NCBI GenBank assembly: GCA_015069215.1
Contig: SVJC01000006.1
Coordinates: 1-38,204, forward strand
Length of the DNA: 38,204 nucleotides
Direction: 5' to 3'
From: Oscillospiraceae bacterium
GTDB lineage: Bacteria; Bacillota; Clostridia; Saccharofermentanales; Saccharofermentanaceae
Part shown: positions 16,411 through 26,282 of the stretch, one piece after another
Numbering within the stretch: position 1 is the stretch's first letter
Layout of the letters: every line of letters starts with the position of its first letter
The notes under the pieces: model-generated
What the model saw: the letters and a program-made list of their open reading frames with translations, nothing else
What the model was told of the DNA's origin: nothing
Databases searched by the model: none
Made by a program: the position numbers and the translations under genes

Positions 16411-17949
16411 ATGGCAAAGTCAACGAAGAAGTCTAAATCCGGCAAGTCCAAAGCCAAGCTGACACTGGGTATCGCGATCACAGTGATGGCTCTTTTCGTG
16501 CTTGGATATTTCGTATATTTCGCGGGAATCCTTCCGCAGGTCCTGCCCGGCATGACCATCACAGAGACAAAGAATGGTGTATCCACCAAGATCTGTGACC
16601 TTTCCGTTATCGAGACCAACTACTACTACATGAGCATCTACGGCATGTACTCACAGTATGGCATCATGAATGCTGAAAACCTTGACACCGTAGTCGACAG
16701 CTCAACGGGCAAGACATACCGTGAAGTACTGCTCTCACAGGGCGCCGAAGAAGCAATGCAGCTCATCCTCATGGAGCGCGAGGCTGATTCCAAGGGCTTC
16801 CGTGAAATGAGCCAGGCTGCCAGATGCGCTAAGCTCGAGCTCGAGAGCCTCCGCGGCATTTCAAAGCTCTACAACTATCCTACTGTCGACAGATACCTTG
16901 CTGCACAGTACGGTACAGGAATGACATCCAGACTTTACAGGAAGCTCATCCAGAGAAGCCTCTATTCTGACGAGTACACACAGTACATCTCACAGTTCGA
17001 CAACACCATCATTCCTTCCGATGCAGACATCAACAACGCATACAAGGCTGATCCCAACGCTTTTGAGAATGTAAGCTTCAACTACTATCTCATCACGGCT
17101 ACAGGCAGCGACGGCAAGGCTGATATTGCACAGTCAAAGAAGGATGCACAGTGGATCGCCGACAAGTCAACAGACGCCAAGTCTTTCCGTGAAGCAGTCA
17201 TGCTCTACCTCAAGGGCAAGGGTGACACAGAGACTCTCAAGGCTTATGAGAACGATAACGACCCCACAGCAATTAAAGATCTCAGCAGAGACAGCGTTAA
17301 GTCAACATATGACGAGAAGCTCGCTGAATTCCTTTTCGCTGACGGAAGAAAGGCCGGCGACAAGACAGTCATCGAGACAGCTTCCGGTGCTTATGTCGTA
17401 ATCTTCAACGAAAAGAACCTCGATGAGGAGAAGCTGGTCACATACAGGACCCTCACACTCAGCAACGATGCAAAGAACGGCAAGACCCGCACCGATGAGC
17501 AGGTTGCAGCTGATGCAAAGGCTCTTGAGGAGAAGGCTAAGCAGCTCGCTCCCGCCGGTATGGATCCCCTTTCTTTCTACAAGCTCGTTAAGACCAACAC
17601 CAACGATCAGGATGAGATGATGAGCGGCGGATACGCTTCAAGCGAGACCAAGGACGATGTTCTCGGAACATCGGACGGCAAGGAAGCATCCGCTGAGAAG
17701 ACGGCTGTTGCCGAATGGCTCTTCGATGCAGCTCGCAAGCAGGGTGACATTAAGATCGTTGTATCTTCTGATAATAAAGAAGTAACCATCTATTATTTTG
17801 AGAGATCAGCACCTGCCTGGATGGGCGACTACAGGGAGACAAAGATCACTGAGAACGTTACCAAGCTTAGAGAAAGCCTGAAGGCAACAAATCCTCAGTA
17901 CGTGATCAATTCCGATCTCTGCAAAAATTTAATCTACGGCGCAAGCTAA
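16411..17949 (+). CDS. Membrane-anchored PrsA/SurA-like foldase-type protein
   Basis: The 512-residue protein has a Lys/Ser-rich cytoplasmic start, one signal-anchor helix (about 18-40) and a large outside part. Residues about 60-200 resemble the SurA N-terminal chaperone domain. Two regions, about 215-340 and 345-470, look like diverged parvulin domains, each with the pattern LA/AEWLFDAARKQGD-IKIV or EFLFADGRKAGDKTVI near its end. The same E-[WF]-x-x-D-[AG]-x-R-K-x-G pattern occurs in the protein at 9513-11084, so the two are probably distant paralogues. The canonical parvulin active-site residues are not evident. AAGGCGGG lies upstream of the ATG, with a T-rich 59-base gap before it. A terminator follows. 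Confidence 0.7.
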   Translation: MAKSTKKSKSGKSKAKLTLGIAITVMALFVLGYFVYFAGILPQVLPGMTITETKNGVSTKICDLSVIETNYYYMSIYGMYSQYGIMNAENLDTVVDSSTGKTYREVLLSQGAEEAMQLILMEREADSKGFREMSQAARCAKLELESLRGISKLYNYPTVDRYLAAQYGTGMTSRLYRKLIQRSLYSDEYTQYISQFDNTIIPSDADINNAYKADPNAFENVSFNYYLITATGSDGKADIAQSKKDAQWIADKSTDAKSFREAVMLYLKGKGDTETLKAYENDNDPTAIKDLSRDSVKSTYDEKLAEFLFADGRKAGDKTVIETASGAYVVIFNEKNLDEEKLVTYRTLTLSNDAKNGKTRTDEQVAADAKALEEKAKQLAPAGMDPLSFYKLVKTNTNDQDEMMSGGYASSETKDDVLGTSDGKEASAEKTAVAEWLFDAARKQGDIKIVVSSDNKEVTIYYFERSAPAWMGDYRETKITENVTKLRESLKATNPQYVINSDLCKNLIYGAS

Positions 17950-17987
17950 TAAACTAAAGCCTTAGAGGACAATACAGCAACTAAAAG

Positions 17988-18030
17988 ACCTGCCGGCGGG
18001 AAAAATTCCCGTTGACAGGTTTTGCTTTTC
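17988..18030 (+). terminator. Intrinsic terminator between the foldase-like gene and rpoB
   Basis: The stem is formed by ACCTGCCGGCGGG (17988-18000) and CCCGTTGACAGGT (18008-18020): 13 paired positions with one mismatch and two G-T pairs, and a seven-base loop. TTTTGCTTTTC follows. The descending arm contains the -35 box of the rpoB promoter. Confidence 0.8.
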
Positions 18031-18040
18031 TCTGTATAAT
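18012..18040 (+). promoter_or_regulatory. Perfect consensus promoter for rpoBC
   Basis: TTGACA at 18012-18017 and TATAAT at 18035-18040 are separated by exactly 17 bases, a full match to the housekeeping sigma-factor consensus. Transcription would start near 18047 and give a leader of about 140 bases before rpoB. The -35 box lies inside the terminator stem of the preceding unit. Confidence 0.85.
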
Positions 18041-18046
18041 TCTTTA

Positions 18047-18186
18047 CTGCGTCATATTGGGTTAGGGGCACTATGCCCTTTTCACTTGACGGAAAGAGCC
18101 TTTTGTGATAAATAAATAGGCTTTTTCAACGTAAAAACTGCTTAAACTAAGGTTTTTTAAGCTTTGTGTGAGGTGATTCGAAAGTC
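18047..18186 (+). promoter_or_regulatory. Structured 5' leader of rpoB
   Basis: The predicted leader holds three small hairpins. GGGC (18066-18069) pairs with GCCC (18075-18078) and is followed by TTTTC. AAGAGCC near 18095 pairs with GGCTTTT near 18119. GCTTAAA (18140-18146) pairs with TTTAAGC (18156-18162). GAGGTGAT (18170-18177) is the ribosome site. The first two could act as weak attenuators. No known riboswitch or ribosomal-protein leader was recognised. Confidence 0.4.
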
Positions 18187-21100
18187 ATGGTCCATTCCGT
18201 AAAACAAGGCAAGACAGAGAGGCAGTCGTATTCCAAGATCAACGAAGTAATCGAAGTGCCGAACCTCATCGACAACCAGAGGCAATCTTACCAGTGGTTC
18301 ATCGATGAAGGCATGCAGCAGATTTTCGACGAGATTTCGCCGATTACTGACGAGCAGGGCAAGTATGAGGTTTACTTCGTAGACAAGGTCTTCGATCAGG
18401 ACAATCCGTGCGATCCTACCGGCAAGGAGGACAGCAAGGGTTCATCCGCCAAGAAGAATAAGGCTACTCCCAAGTACTCCAAGTCATTCATCATTGACAG
18501 CTGCAAGAAGAATGACAGCAACTATGCTGCTCCGCTCTACATCAACCTGCGTCTGCGCAACAAGGTTGACGGCACTGTCACTGACGAGCAGGCTTTCGTT
18601 GGTAACTTCCCTATCATGACTGATCAGGGTACTTTCATTATCAACGGTGCTGAGCGTGTAGTCATCAACCAGATCGTAAGATCACCCGGAGCTTACTACG
18701 GTGAGACCAGGAGCAAGATGGGCAACAGACTGCTTTCCGCTGAGCTTATTCCTTACAGGGGATCCTGGATCCTCATCGAAGAGGATGAGAAGGAGAGCAA
18801 GGTTGCCGTCAAGGACAAGAACTCCAAGGATTCCGGCGAGCCTGACGAATATAACCTTATATATATTGTTGTGGACAAGTCCCACAAGATCTCACTTCCT
18901 GTATTCCTCAGGTGCTTAGGCCTCGTTACCAACGAGGACATCATCGGCATGTTCGGTGATGAGGAGTGCCTCAGGATGACACTCGAGAAGGACGAGACAA
19001 AGGATGCAGAGGATCCCCAGACCGCTGCTTATGCCGAGTTCTTCAAGAAGGTCAGGAACAACGAGCCTTTTACTGTTGAGAATGCCAAGAACATCCTCAA
19101 CAAGACATATTTCGATTCTCTCAGATATGACCTCGAGCGCGTAGGTATCTTCAAGGTTAACAAGAAGTTCCGCCTCTCCGGCAGAATCATCGGCCAGAAG
19201 ACCGCTGAGGACATCACATCTGACGACGGCGAAGTCATCGTCAAGAAGAACACTGTCATCACTGCTGAGATCGCCAAGAAGATCGAGGACGCAGGCGTTA
19301 TCTCCTGCCTCATCTTCCCTAAGAAGATCTTCAGAGCTGCTGATGACGACGAGTTCGATGAGAAGCCCCTCAAGGTCATCGGCAACGGTAGAGTTGACGC
19401 TGATACATACATCAGGAACAGCTTCGCCAAGAAGGACCTCAAGAACTTCGACATCAACAACACTCCCATCAACGAGGACGTCAGGGTTTCTGTCCTCCGT
19501 GAGATCATCGAGTCCGTAAGAGACGGCGGCAAGTCCGACATCGGTGCAAGACTCGAGGCTGAGCTCACAGAGCGTAAGGCTGACCTCATGCCCAGAAACC
19601 TCACGGTTGATGATATCTATGCATTCGTATCTTACTTCCTCGGCCTCCACCGCGGCATCGGTAAGATCGACAACATCGACCACTTGGGCAACCGTCGTGT
19701 AAGATGCGTCGGCGAGCTCCTCCAGAGCCAGCTCCGCACAGGTATCGCACGTGTCGAGAAGAACACAAGAGACAGGATCTCCCAGATCTCTTCCAAGGAA
19801 GGCGAAGTCGTAACAGCTACGAGCCTTGTCAACACAAGACCTCTTTCCGCTTCCTTCCGTGAGTTCTTCGGTTCATCCCAGCTCTCGGCTTTCGCGGATC
19901 AGAACAACCCGCTCGCTGAGCTTACGAACAAGAGAAGACTTTCCGCATTGGGTCCCGGCGGTATCTCCAGAGAGCGTGCCTCGATGGAAGTCCGCGATAT
20001 CAACCCTACACACTACGGACGTATGTGTACGATCGAGACACCGGAAGGTCAGAACATCGGTCTCATGACCTCACTGGCTATCTATGCTCGTATCAACAAG
20101 TACGGCTTCATCGAGACTCCTTACCGCAAGTACGATAAGGTTAACAAGGTCATCACTGACGAAGTCAGATACATGGCAGCTGATGAAGAGGACGATTACA
20201 ATATCGCTCAGGCTAACGAGCCTATCGACGAGAACGGCAGATTCGAGAACAAAAAGATCGTTTGCCGTCACTTAGACCAGTTCCTGCAGCTCGATCCCGA
20301 AGAGATCGACTACATGGACATCTCGCCTAAGCAGCTCGTTTCCGTTTCCACGAGCCTTATCCCGTTCCTCGGAAACGATGACGCTAACCGTGCTCTCATG
20401 GGCTCGAACATGCAGCGTCAGGCCGTACCTCTCATCAAGCCTGAAGCACCTATCATCGGTACAGGTATGGAGTACCGTGCAGCTAAGGACTCCGGCGTCT
20501 GCGTAGTAGCAGCTCACGACGGTGTCGTAAGCTTCGTATCCGCTGACAGGATCGAAGTTACTGCAAAGGACGGCTCCGTTGATACTTACATGCTCGCTAA
20601 GTACCAGAGATCCAACCAGAGCACCTGCATCAACCAGAGACCTATCGTCACACTCGGCGAAAAGGTCAAGGCAGGCGACACGATCGCTGACGGTCCTGCT
20701 ACTGATGAAGGCGAGCTCGCTCTCGGTAGAAACGTTCTCATCGGCTTCACCACATGGGAAGGTTACAACTACGAGGACGCTGTTCTCGTTAACGAGAGGA
20801 TCGTAAGGGATGATGTTTACACATCCATCCACATCGAAGAGCATGAGTGCGAGGCCAGAGAGACAAAGCTCGGACCTGAGCAGATCACAAGAGAAGTTCC
20901 TAACGTCGGTGACGACGCACTTTCCAACCTCGACGAGAACGGTATCGTCATGATCGGTGCCGAGGTCAAGGACGGAGACATCCTCGTAGGTAAGGTTTCA
21001 CCTAAGGGTGAGACAGACCAGACAGCTGAAGAGCGTCTCTACAAGGCGATCTTCGGTGAGAAGGCAAGAGACGTTAAGGATACCTCCAAGAGAGTTCCTC

Positions 21101-22107
21101 ACGGCGGTTCCGGCGTAGTTGTCGATGTCGTTGTTTCCACAAAGGATACAAACGGTAACCTCAAGAACGGCGTAGACAAGCGCGTACGTGTTTACGTAGC
21201 ACAGAAGCGTAAGCTCTCCATCGGCGATAAGATGGCAGGACGTCACGGAAACAAGGGTGTCGTCTCCAGGATCCTTCCTGAAGAGGATATGCCTTTCCTC
21301 CCTGATGGTACGACACTTGATATCTGCCTCAACCCGCTCGGCGTTCCTTCACGTATGAACATCGGTCAGCTCCTCGAGGTTCACCTCGGAAGAGCAGCCA
21401 AGGCACTCAACTGGAAGATCGCAACACCTGTTTTCGACGGTGCAAACGAGAACGACATCGCTGATGCATTCAAGCTTGCAGGAATCGATTCAGACGGTAA
21501 GACCATCCTCTACGACGGCCGTACCGGTGAACCTTTCGAGAACCGTGTAACAGTCGGTGTCATGTACTACATGAAGCTGCACCACCTTGTCGACGACAAG
21601 ATGCACGCAAGATCCACAGGACCTTACTCACTCGTTACACAGCAGCCTTTGGGCGGTAAAGCTCAGTTCGGCGGACAGAGATTCGGAGAAATGGAAGTTT
21701 GGGCACTCGAAGCTTACGGTGCTGCCCATACCCTCCAGGAGATCCTCACAGTCAAGTCCGACGATATCGAGGGACGTTCAAAGACATACGATGCTATCAT
21801 CCGCGGCAAAAACATTCCCGAGCCGGGCATTCCGGAATCGTTCAATGTCCTTGTCAACGAGCTCAAGGCACTTGCACTTGACGTAAGAACATATACGGAT
21901 GGTAAGGAGTACATCGCTGAGGACAAGACATCTCTTGACAACTACAGCGAAATGGACGAGCACACCCGCCTCTCACTTGACGGCGAGGATGCAGAGTCGC
22001 CCGCAGATATTTTCAGCGCAGGCTTCGTTGAAGCTGATGAGCTCGGAAACATCAAGGAAGATGACATGGATTTCGGTGACGATTCCGACGGCGACGATGA
22101 GATGTAA
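18187..22107 (+). CDS. rpoB: RNA polymerase beta subunit
   Basis: The 1306-residue beta subunit forms half of the RNA polymerase active cleft. Conserved parts include the IVRSPGAYY segment, the rifamycin region at 19870-19950 ([17 protein letters not shown] then [15 protein letters not shown]), [18 protein letters not shown] and the C-terminal [25 protein letters not shown]. The C terminus ends with an acidic tail. Compared with E. coli numbering, the rifamycin pocket carries Ala568 (Q513), Ala570 (M515), Asn581 (H526) and Met627 (I572). Nearby are Thr615 (P560) and Gln622 (P567). Ser586 (S531) and the Asp at 516 are kept. The gene has its own promoter and no rplJ/rplL upstream. GAGGTGAT precedes the ATG. 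Confidence 0.98.
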   Translation: MVHSVKQGKTERQSYSKINEVIEVPNLIDNQRQSYQWFIDEGMQQIFDEISPITDEQGKYEVYFVDKVFDQDNPCDPTGKEDSKGSSAKKNKATPKYSKSFIIDSCKKNDSNYAAPLYINLRLRNKVDGTVTDEQAFVGNFPIMTDQGTFIINGAERVVINQIVRSPGAYYGETRSKMGNRLLSAELIPYRGSWILIEEDEKESKVAVKDKNSKDSGEPDEYNLIYIVVDKSHKISLPVFLRCLGLVTNEDIIGMFGDEECLRMTLEKDETKDAEDPQTAAYAEFFKKVRNNEPFTVENAKNILNKTYFDSLRYDLERVGIFKVNKKFRLSGRIIGQKTAEDITSDDGEVIVKKNTVITAEIAKKIEDAGVISCLIFPKKIFRAADDDEFDEKPLKVIGNGRVDADTYIRNSFAKKDLKNFDINNTPINEDVRVSVLREIIESVRDGGKSDIGARLEAELTERKADLMPRNLTVDDIYAFVSYFLGLHRGIGKIDNIDHLGNRRVRCVGELLQSQLRTGIARVEKNTRDRISQISSKEGEVVTATSLVNTRPLSASFREFFGSSQLSAFADQNNPLAELTNKRRLSALGPGGISRERASMEVRDINPTHYGRMCTIETPEGQNIGLMTSLAIYARINKYGFIETPYRKYDKVNKVITDEVRYMAADEEDDYNIAQANEPIDENGRFENKKIVCRHLDQFLQLDPEEIDYMDISPKQLVSVSTSLIPFLGNDDANRALMGSNMQRQAVPLIKPEAPIIGTGMEYRAAKDSGVCVVAAHDGVVSFVSADRIEVTAKDGSVDTYMLAKYQRSNQSTCINQRPIVTLGEKVKAGDTIADGPATDEGELALGRNVLIGFTTWEGYNYEDAVLVNERIVRDDVYTSIHIEEHECEARETKLGPEQITREVPNVGDDALSNLDENGIVMIGAEVKDGDILVGKVSPKGETDQTAEERLYKAIFGEKARDVKDTSKRVPHGGSGVVVDVVVSTKDTNGNLKNGVDKRVRVYVAQKRKLSIGDKMAGRHGNKGVVSRILPEEDMPFLPDGTTLDICLNPLGVPSRMNIGQLLEVHLGRAAKALNWKIATPVFDGANENDIADAFKLAGIDSDGKTILYDGRTGEPFENRVTVGVMYYMKLHHLVDDKMHARSTGPYSLVTQQPLGGKAQFGGQRFGEMEVWALEAYGAAHTLQEILTVKSDDIEGRSKTYDAIIRGKNIPEPGIPESFNVLVNELKALALDVRTYTDGKEYIAEDKTSLDNYSEMDEHTRLSLDGEDAESPADIFSAGFVEADELGNIKEDDMDFGDDSDGDDEM

Positions 22108-22122
22108 AGGAGAGCTCGATAA

Positions 22123-25100
22123 ATGAACGATGCAAATCATCTTACAAAAATAAGCATTCAGCTCGCCTCACCCGAGGTTATCAAGAGCTGGTCGCACGGC
22201 GAAGTAAAGAAGCCCGAGACGATCAACTACCGTACACAGAGACCTGAAGTTGACGGTCTCTTCTGCGAGAAGATCTTCGGACCCACAAAGTCCTGGGAGT
22301 GCCGCTGCGGTAAGTACAAGAAGATCAGATTCAAGGGCATGATCTGCGATAAGTGCGGAGTCGAAGTCACAAAGAACACTGTTCGCCGTGAGAGACTCGG
22401 CCACATCCAGCTTGCTGCTCCCGTATCACACATCTGGTACTTCAAGACGCAGCCTTCAAAGATCGGTACACTGCTCAACCTCACAGTTAAGCAGCTCGAG
22501 AGCGTTCTTTACTATTCAAAGTTCATAGTACTCGATCCGGGTAACTTCGAAGAGACAGGTCTTACCAAGATGGAGATCATCACGGAAGATCAGTACAAGG
22601 CCATCAAGGCTAAGTGCGGCAAGAACTCCTTCGATGCAAGGATGGGCGCTGAGGCCATCAAGATCCTCCTCCAGGAGATCGACATCGATGGCATCATCGA
22701 AGAGCTCAATTCCGAGAAGGCAGGTTCTGTCAGCACACAGAAGAGACTCAAGATCAACAAGAGACTTGAGATCGCAGAAGCTTTCAAGGCTTCCGGCAAC
22801 AAGCCCGAGTGGATGGTTCTGGACGTAATCCCGGTACTTCCTCCGGAACTCCGTCCTATGGTACCGTTAGATGGCGGCCGTTACGCTACATCCGACCTCA
22901 ACGACCTCTACAGAAGAGTCATCGGAAGAAACAACCGTCTCAAGAAGCTCCTTGACCTCGGTGCACCTGAGATCATCGTAAGAAACGAGAAGAGAATGCT
23001 TCAGGAAGCTGTCGATGCCCTCATCGACAACGGCCGTCACGGCACTCCTGTCAAGGGTTCAACTTCCGCTACGAGCAACAGACAGCTCAAGTCACTGTCC
23101 GACATGCTCAAGGGTAAGCAGGGCCGTTTCAGACAGAACCTCCTCGGTAAGCGTGTTGACTACTCCGGACGTTCCGTTATCGTCGTCGGACCTGAGCTCA
23201 AGATGCATCAGTGCGGTCTTCCTAAGGAGATGGCATTGGAGCTCTTCAAGCCCTTCGTAATCAAGAAGCTCGTTGAGATCAACGACAAGCTCAACATCAG
23301 GACTGCAAGAAAGCAGGTAGACGAAAGAGTACCTGAGGTCTGGGATATCCTCGAAGAGATCATCATGGATCACCCCGTTCTCCTCAACCGTGCTCCTACG
23401 CTCCACAGACTTTCCATCCAGGCATTCGAACCTGTACTCGTAGAAGGACGTGCCATCAAGCTCCATCCTCTCGTCTGCACAGGCTTCAACGCTGACTTCG
23501 ACGGAGACCAGATGGCTGTTCACGTACCTCTCTCTGCAGAGGCACAGGCTGAGGCCAGATTCCTCATGCTCTCCACAAACAACCTCCTCAAGCCTCAGGA
23601 CGGTAAGCCGGTCACAGTTCCTACACAGGACATGATCCTCGGCTGCTACTATCTCACAATGGAGATCGAAGGCGACAAGGGCGAGGGCATGGCATTCTCA
23701 TCACTCGATGAGGCCATGATGGCTTACAACGAGCACCAGATCACGCTCCACTGCATGATCAAGGTCCGCGTAACCAAGGAGATCAATGGCGAGAAAGAGA
23801 CAGGCATCATCGAGTCTACACTCGGAAGATTCATCTTCAACGAGATCGTTCCTCAGGACCTCGGTTTCGTTGACAGAAAGATCCCTGAGAACCATCTCAA
23901 GCTCGAGATCGATTTCGAGAGGCTCGCTTCACAGAAGGAGCGCGCTGCTGAACAGAGAGCTAAGGATCCTGAAAAGGAATTCCAGTTCCAGTTTGCTGTC
24001 GGCAAGAAGGTTCTCGAAAAGATCATCGCAAAGTCCATTGCCGTTCACGGCCTCGAGAGAACAACGATATTCCTCGATGACGTTAAGGCTATGGGTTACA
24101 AGTACTCAACAGTCAGCGGCATCTCCATCGGTATCGAGGACATGATCATACCTGACATCAAGGCTAAGATGATCTCCGAAGGTGACGAGAAGGTCGATCA
24201 GATCAATACTGAGGCTGAAATGGGCTTCTATACTGAGGCTGAGCGTCATAAGCAGGTCTGCGCAATTTGGAATGAGACAACCAAGAACATCACAAAGGCA
24301 CTGCTCGACAACCTCAACATCTATAACCCGATCCGTATCATGGCTGACTCCGGTGCCCGTGGTAACAAAGACCAGATCAAGCAGCTCGCCGGAATGAGAG
24401 GAACCATGAGGGATACGACCGGTAACGAGATCGAGATCCCGATCAAGTCCAATCTCCGTGAAGGCATGAACGTTCTCGAGTTCTTCATTTCTTCACACGG
24501 TGCCCGTAAGGCTCTCTCCGATACGGCTCTCAAGACGGCTGAATCAGGATACCTTACAAGACGTCTCGTTGACGTTGCACAGGCTGTCGTTGTTTCCGAG
24601 GAAGACTGCGGAACCGATGACTTCACATGGGTCAAGGAGATCATTGAGGTTTCCAACAAGAAGACTAACATCATCAAGTCTCTTAACGACCGTCTCTATG
24701 GCCGTTATGCAGCTGAGGACATCAAGAACTATCAGACAGGCGAAGTCATCGTAAAGAAGAATGAGCTTATCGATGCACTCAAGGCTGAAGAGATCTGCGA
24801 TTCCGTAAATCTCGCTAAGGCAGAGGCAAACGATGCTCGTCAGGCCATCGCTGACTCCGTCAAGATCAAGGGTGAGGCTACTCCCGAGAAGATCGCTGAG
24901 CAGCAGAAGAAGATCGATGCAAAGCTCGCTGATGCTGAGGCAGCAGGCAAGATCCTTACGACACAGCAGATCGAGGATCTCGGTAAGCTCAAGATCAGAT
25001 CAGTATTTGACTGCCGTTCCAGAAAGGGTGTCTGCACAAAGTGCTATGGTATCAACCTTGCTACCGGCCGCCCTGTTGCTGTCGGTGAAGCAGTCGGTAT

Positions 25101-26118
25101 CATCGCTGCACAGTCCATCGGTGAGCCTGGTACACAGCTCACGATGAGAACGTTCCACTCAGGCGGTATCGCTGCTTCAGGCGAAGATATCACGCAGGGT
25201 CTCCCCCGTGTTACCGAGATCTTCGAAGCAAGAGACCCGAAGGGTCACGGAATCATCTCTTCCGTATCCGGTGCTGTCAAGATCGTTGAGAACGAGAAGA
25301 CAAAGCAGAAGACCATCGTTGTCACACCCAGCTACACTGACGGTGAAGAGCCTGTCAAGGATGCTAAGGGCAACCCGATCGAGAAGATGGAGTACAAGGT
25401 ACCTTCACACGCTACTCTTACTGTTAAGGACGGCGAGGTAATCGAAGCCGGCGATCAGATCATCGACGGTAAGATCGATCCTAAGGAGATCCTCAAGGTT
25501 AAGGATATCCGTGCGGTACAGAAGTACATCATCAGCGAGATCACAAAGGTTTACTACTCAGGCGGTGGTGTTAACATCAACGACAAGCACATCGAGATCA
25601 TCGCTAAGCAGATGATGCGCCGTGTACAGATCGATGAACCCGGTGATACCGGCTTCATGACAGGCACGACCGTTGACTGGTATAACTACATCTCCAGGAA
25701 CAGAGACTGCGAAGAGCAGGGTCTCCAGCCTGCAAAGGGCAACACGATCCTGTTGGGTATCGCAAAGGCCGCAAGCGCATCCGACTCCTTCATGTCGGCA
25801 GCATCCTTCCAGGAGACCGCAAAGGTCCTCACGGATGCAGTCATCAAGGGCAAGGTCGATCCGCTCGTCGGTATCAAGGAGAACGTCATCATCGGTGCTC
25901 TCATCCCTGCAGGTACAGGCGTCAAGTCGCATAACGACATCACGGCAGTTCCTGTTATCAAGGCAAACAGCAAGCTCATCACAGGCCACGAGTATGGTGA
26001 GGATGAGTCCGATGCCAAGTTCTTCGAGAACGATTACCTTGATCAGGTCGAGGCTCACAATGAACTTCTCGATGAGCAGGAAGGCACTGACTATTCCGAG
26101 AGGTATACGGAGAAATAA
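22123..26118 (+). CDS. rpoC: RNA polymerase beta-prime subunit
   Basis: The 1331-residue beta-prime subunit carries the catalytic magnesium site NADFDGDQ with Asp458, Asp460 and Asp462. The N-terminal zinc site is Cys60, Cys62, Cys75 and Cys78 (ECRCGKY, MICDKCG). The second zinc site has Cys in SEEDCGTD and in [14 protein letters not shown]. The bridge-helix/trigger region is recognisable by [37 protein letters not shown] and [22 protein letters not shown]. It starts 15 bases after rpoB behind AAAGGAGAG and ends before a strong terminator. No rpsL-rpsG-fusA-tuf genes follow, unlike the common order in related bacteria. Confidence 0.98.
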   Translation: MNDANHLTKISIQLASPEVIKSWSHGEVKKPETINYRTQRPEVDGLFCEKIFGPTKSWECRCGKYKKIRFKGMICDKCGVEVTKNTVRRERLGHIQLAAPVSHIWYFKTQPSKIGTLLNLTVKQLESVLYYSKFIVLDPGNFEETGLTKMEIITEDQYKAIKAKCGKNSFDARMGAEAIKILLQEIDIDGIIEELNSEKAGSVSTQKRLKINKRLEIAEAFKASGNKPEWMVLDVIPVLPPELRPMVPLDGGRYATSDLNDLYRRVIGRNNRLKKLLDLGAPEIIVRNEKRMLQEAVDALIDNGRHGTPVKGSTSATSNRQLKSLSDMLKGKQGRFRQNLLGKRVDYSGRSVIVVGPELKMHQCGLPKEMALELFKPFVIKKLVEINDKLNIRTARKQVDERVPEVWDILEEIIMDHPVLLNRAPTLHRLSIQAFEPVLVEGRAIKLHPLVCTGFNADFDGDQMAVHVPLSAEAQAEARFLMLSTNNLLKPQDGKPVTVPTQDMILGCYYLTMEIEGDKGEGMAFSSLDEAMMAYNEHQITLHCMIKVRVTKEINGEKETGIIESTLGRFIFNEIVPQDLGFVDRKIPENHLKLEIDFERLASQKERAAEQRAKDPEKEFQFQFAVGKKVLEKIIAKSIAVHGLERTTIFLDDVKAMGYKYSTVSGISIGIEDMIIPDIKAKMISEGDEKVDQINTEAEMGFYTEAERHKQVCAIWNETTKNITKALLDNLNIYNPIRIMADSGARGNKDQIKQLAGMRGTMRDTTGNEIEIPIKSNLREGMNVLEFFISSHGARKALSDTALKTAESGYLTRRLVDVAQAVVVSEEDCGTDDFTWVKEIIEVSNKKTNIIKSLNDRLYGRYAAEDIKNYQTGEVIVKKNELIDALKAEEICDSVNLAKAEANDARQAIADSVKIKGEATPEKIAEQQKKIDAKLADAEAAGKILTTQQIEDLGKLKIRSVFDCRSRKGVCTKCYGINLATGRPVAVGEAVGIIAAQSIGEPGTQLTMRTFHSGGIAASGEDITQGLPRVTEIFEARDPKGHGIISSVSGAVKIVENEKTKQKTIVVTPSYTDGEEPVKDAKGNPIEKMEYKVPSHATLTVKDGEVIEAGDQIIDGKIDPKEILKVKDIRAVQKYIISEITKVYYSGGGVNINDKHIEIIAKQMMRRVQIDEPGDTGFMTGTTVDWYNYISRNRDCEEQGLQPAKGNTILLGIAKAASASDSFMSAASFQETAKVLTDAVIKGKVDPLVGIKENVIIGALIPAGTGVKSHNDITAVPVIKANSKLITGHEYGEDESDAKFFENDYLDQVEAHNELLDEQEGTDYSERYTEK

Positions 26119-26173
26119 GTAATCCTTTTGTCCCGTATTTGTAAAGCCTTAAGACAGGATTAAATATTATAAT

Positions 26174-26210
26174 TACGCCGAGGGAGTCTTTCCCCCGGCG
26201 TATTTTTATT
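26174..26210 (+). terminator. Intrinsic terminator after rpoC
   Basis: TACGCCG (26174-26180) and CGGCGTA (26196-26202) form the base of a GC-rich stem that extends with AGGG/CCCC, followed by TATTTTTATT. It lies about 55 bases after the rpoC stop and closes the rpoBC transcript. Confidence 0.85.
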
Positions 26211-26263
26211 CAAAATTGCCACAGGTTTAAAGGGTTTTACGGTCAATGCCGCTTTGGGGAGCG

Positions 26264-26272
26264 TGTTATAAT
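26264..26272 (+). promoter_or_regulatory. Extended -10 promoter immediately before the NlpC/P60 gene
   Basis: TGTTATAAT (26264-26272) is an extended -10 element. No good -35 box lies at the usual distance, which is tolerated for extended -10 promoters. The predicted start point is near 26279, only a few bases before the ATG at 26283. Confidence 0.5.
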
Positions 26273-26282
26273 CAAATCGATC

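Noticed and set aside
18916..19683. 255-residue antisense frame inside rpoB
   Set aside because: Long antisense frames arise from the strong third-position bias of highly expressed genes; no ribosome site or motif.
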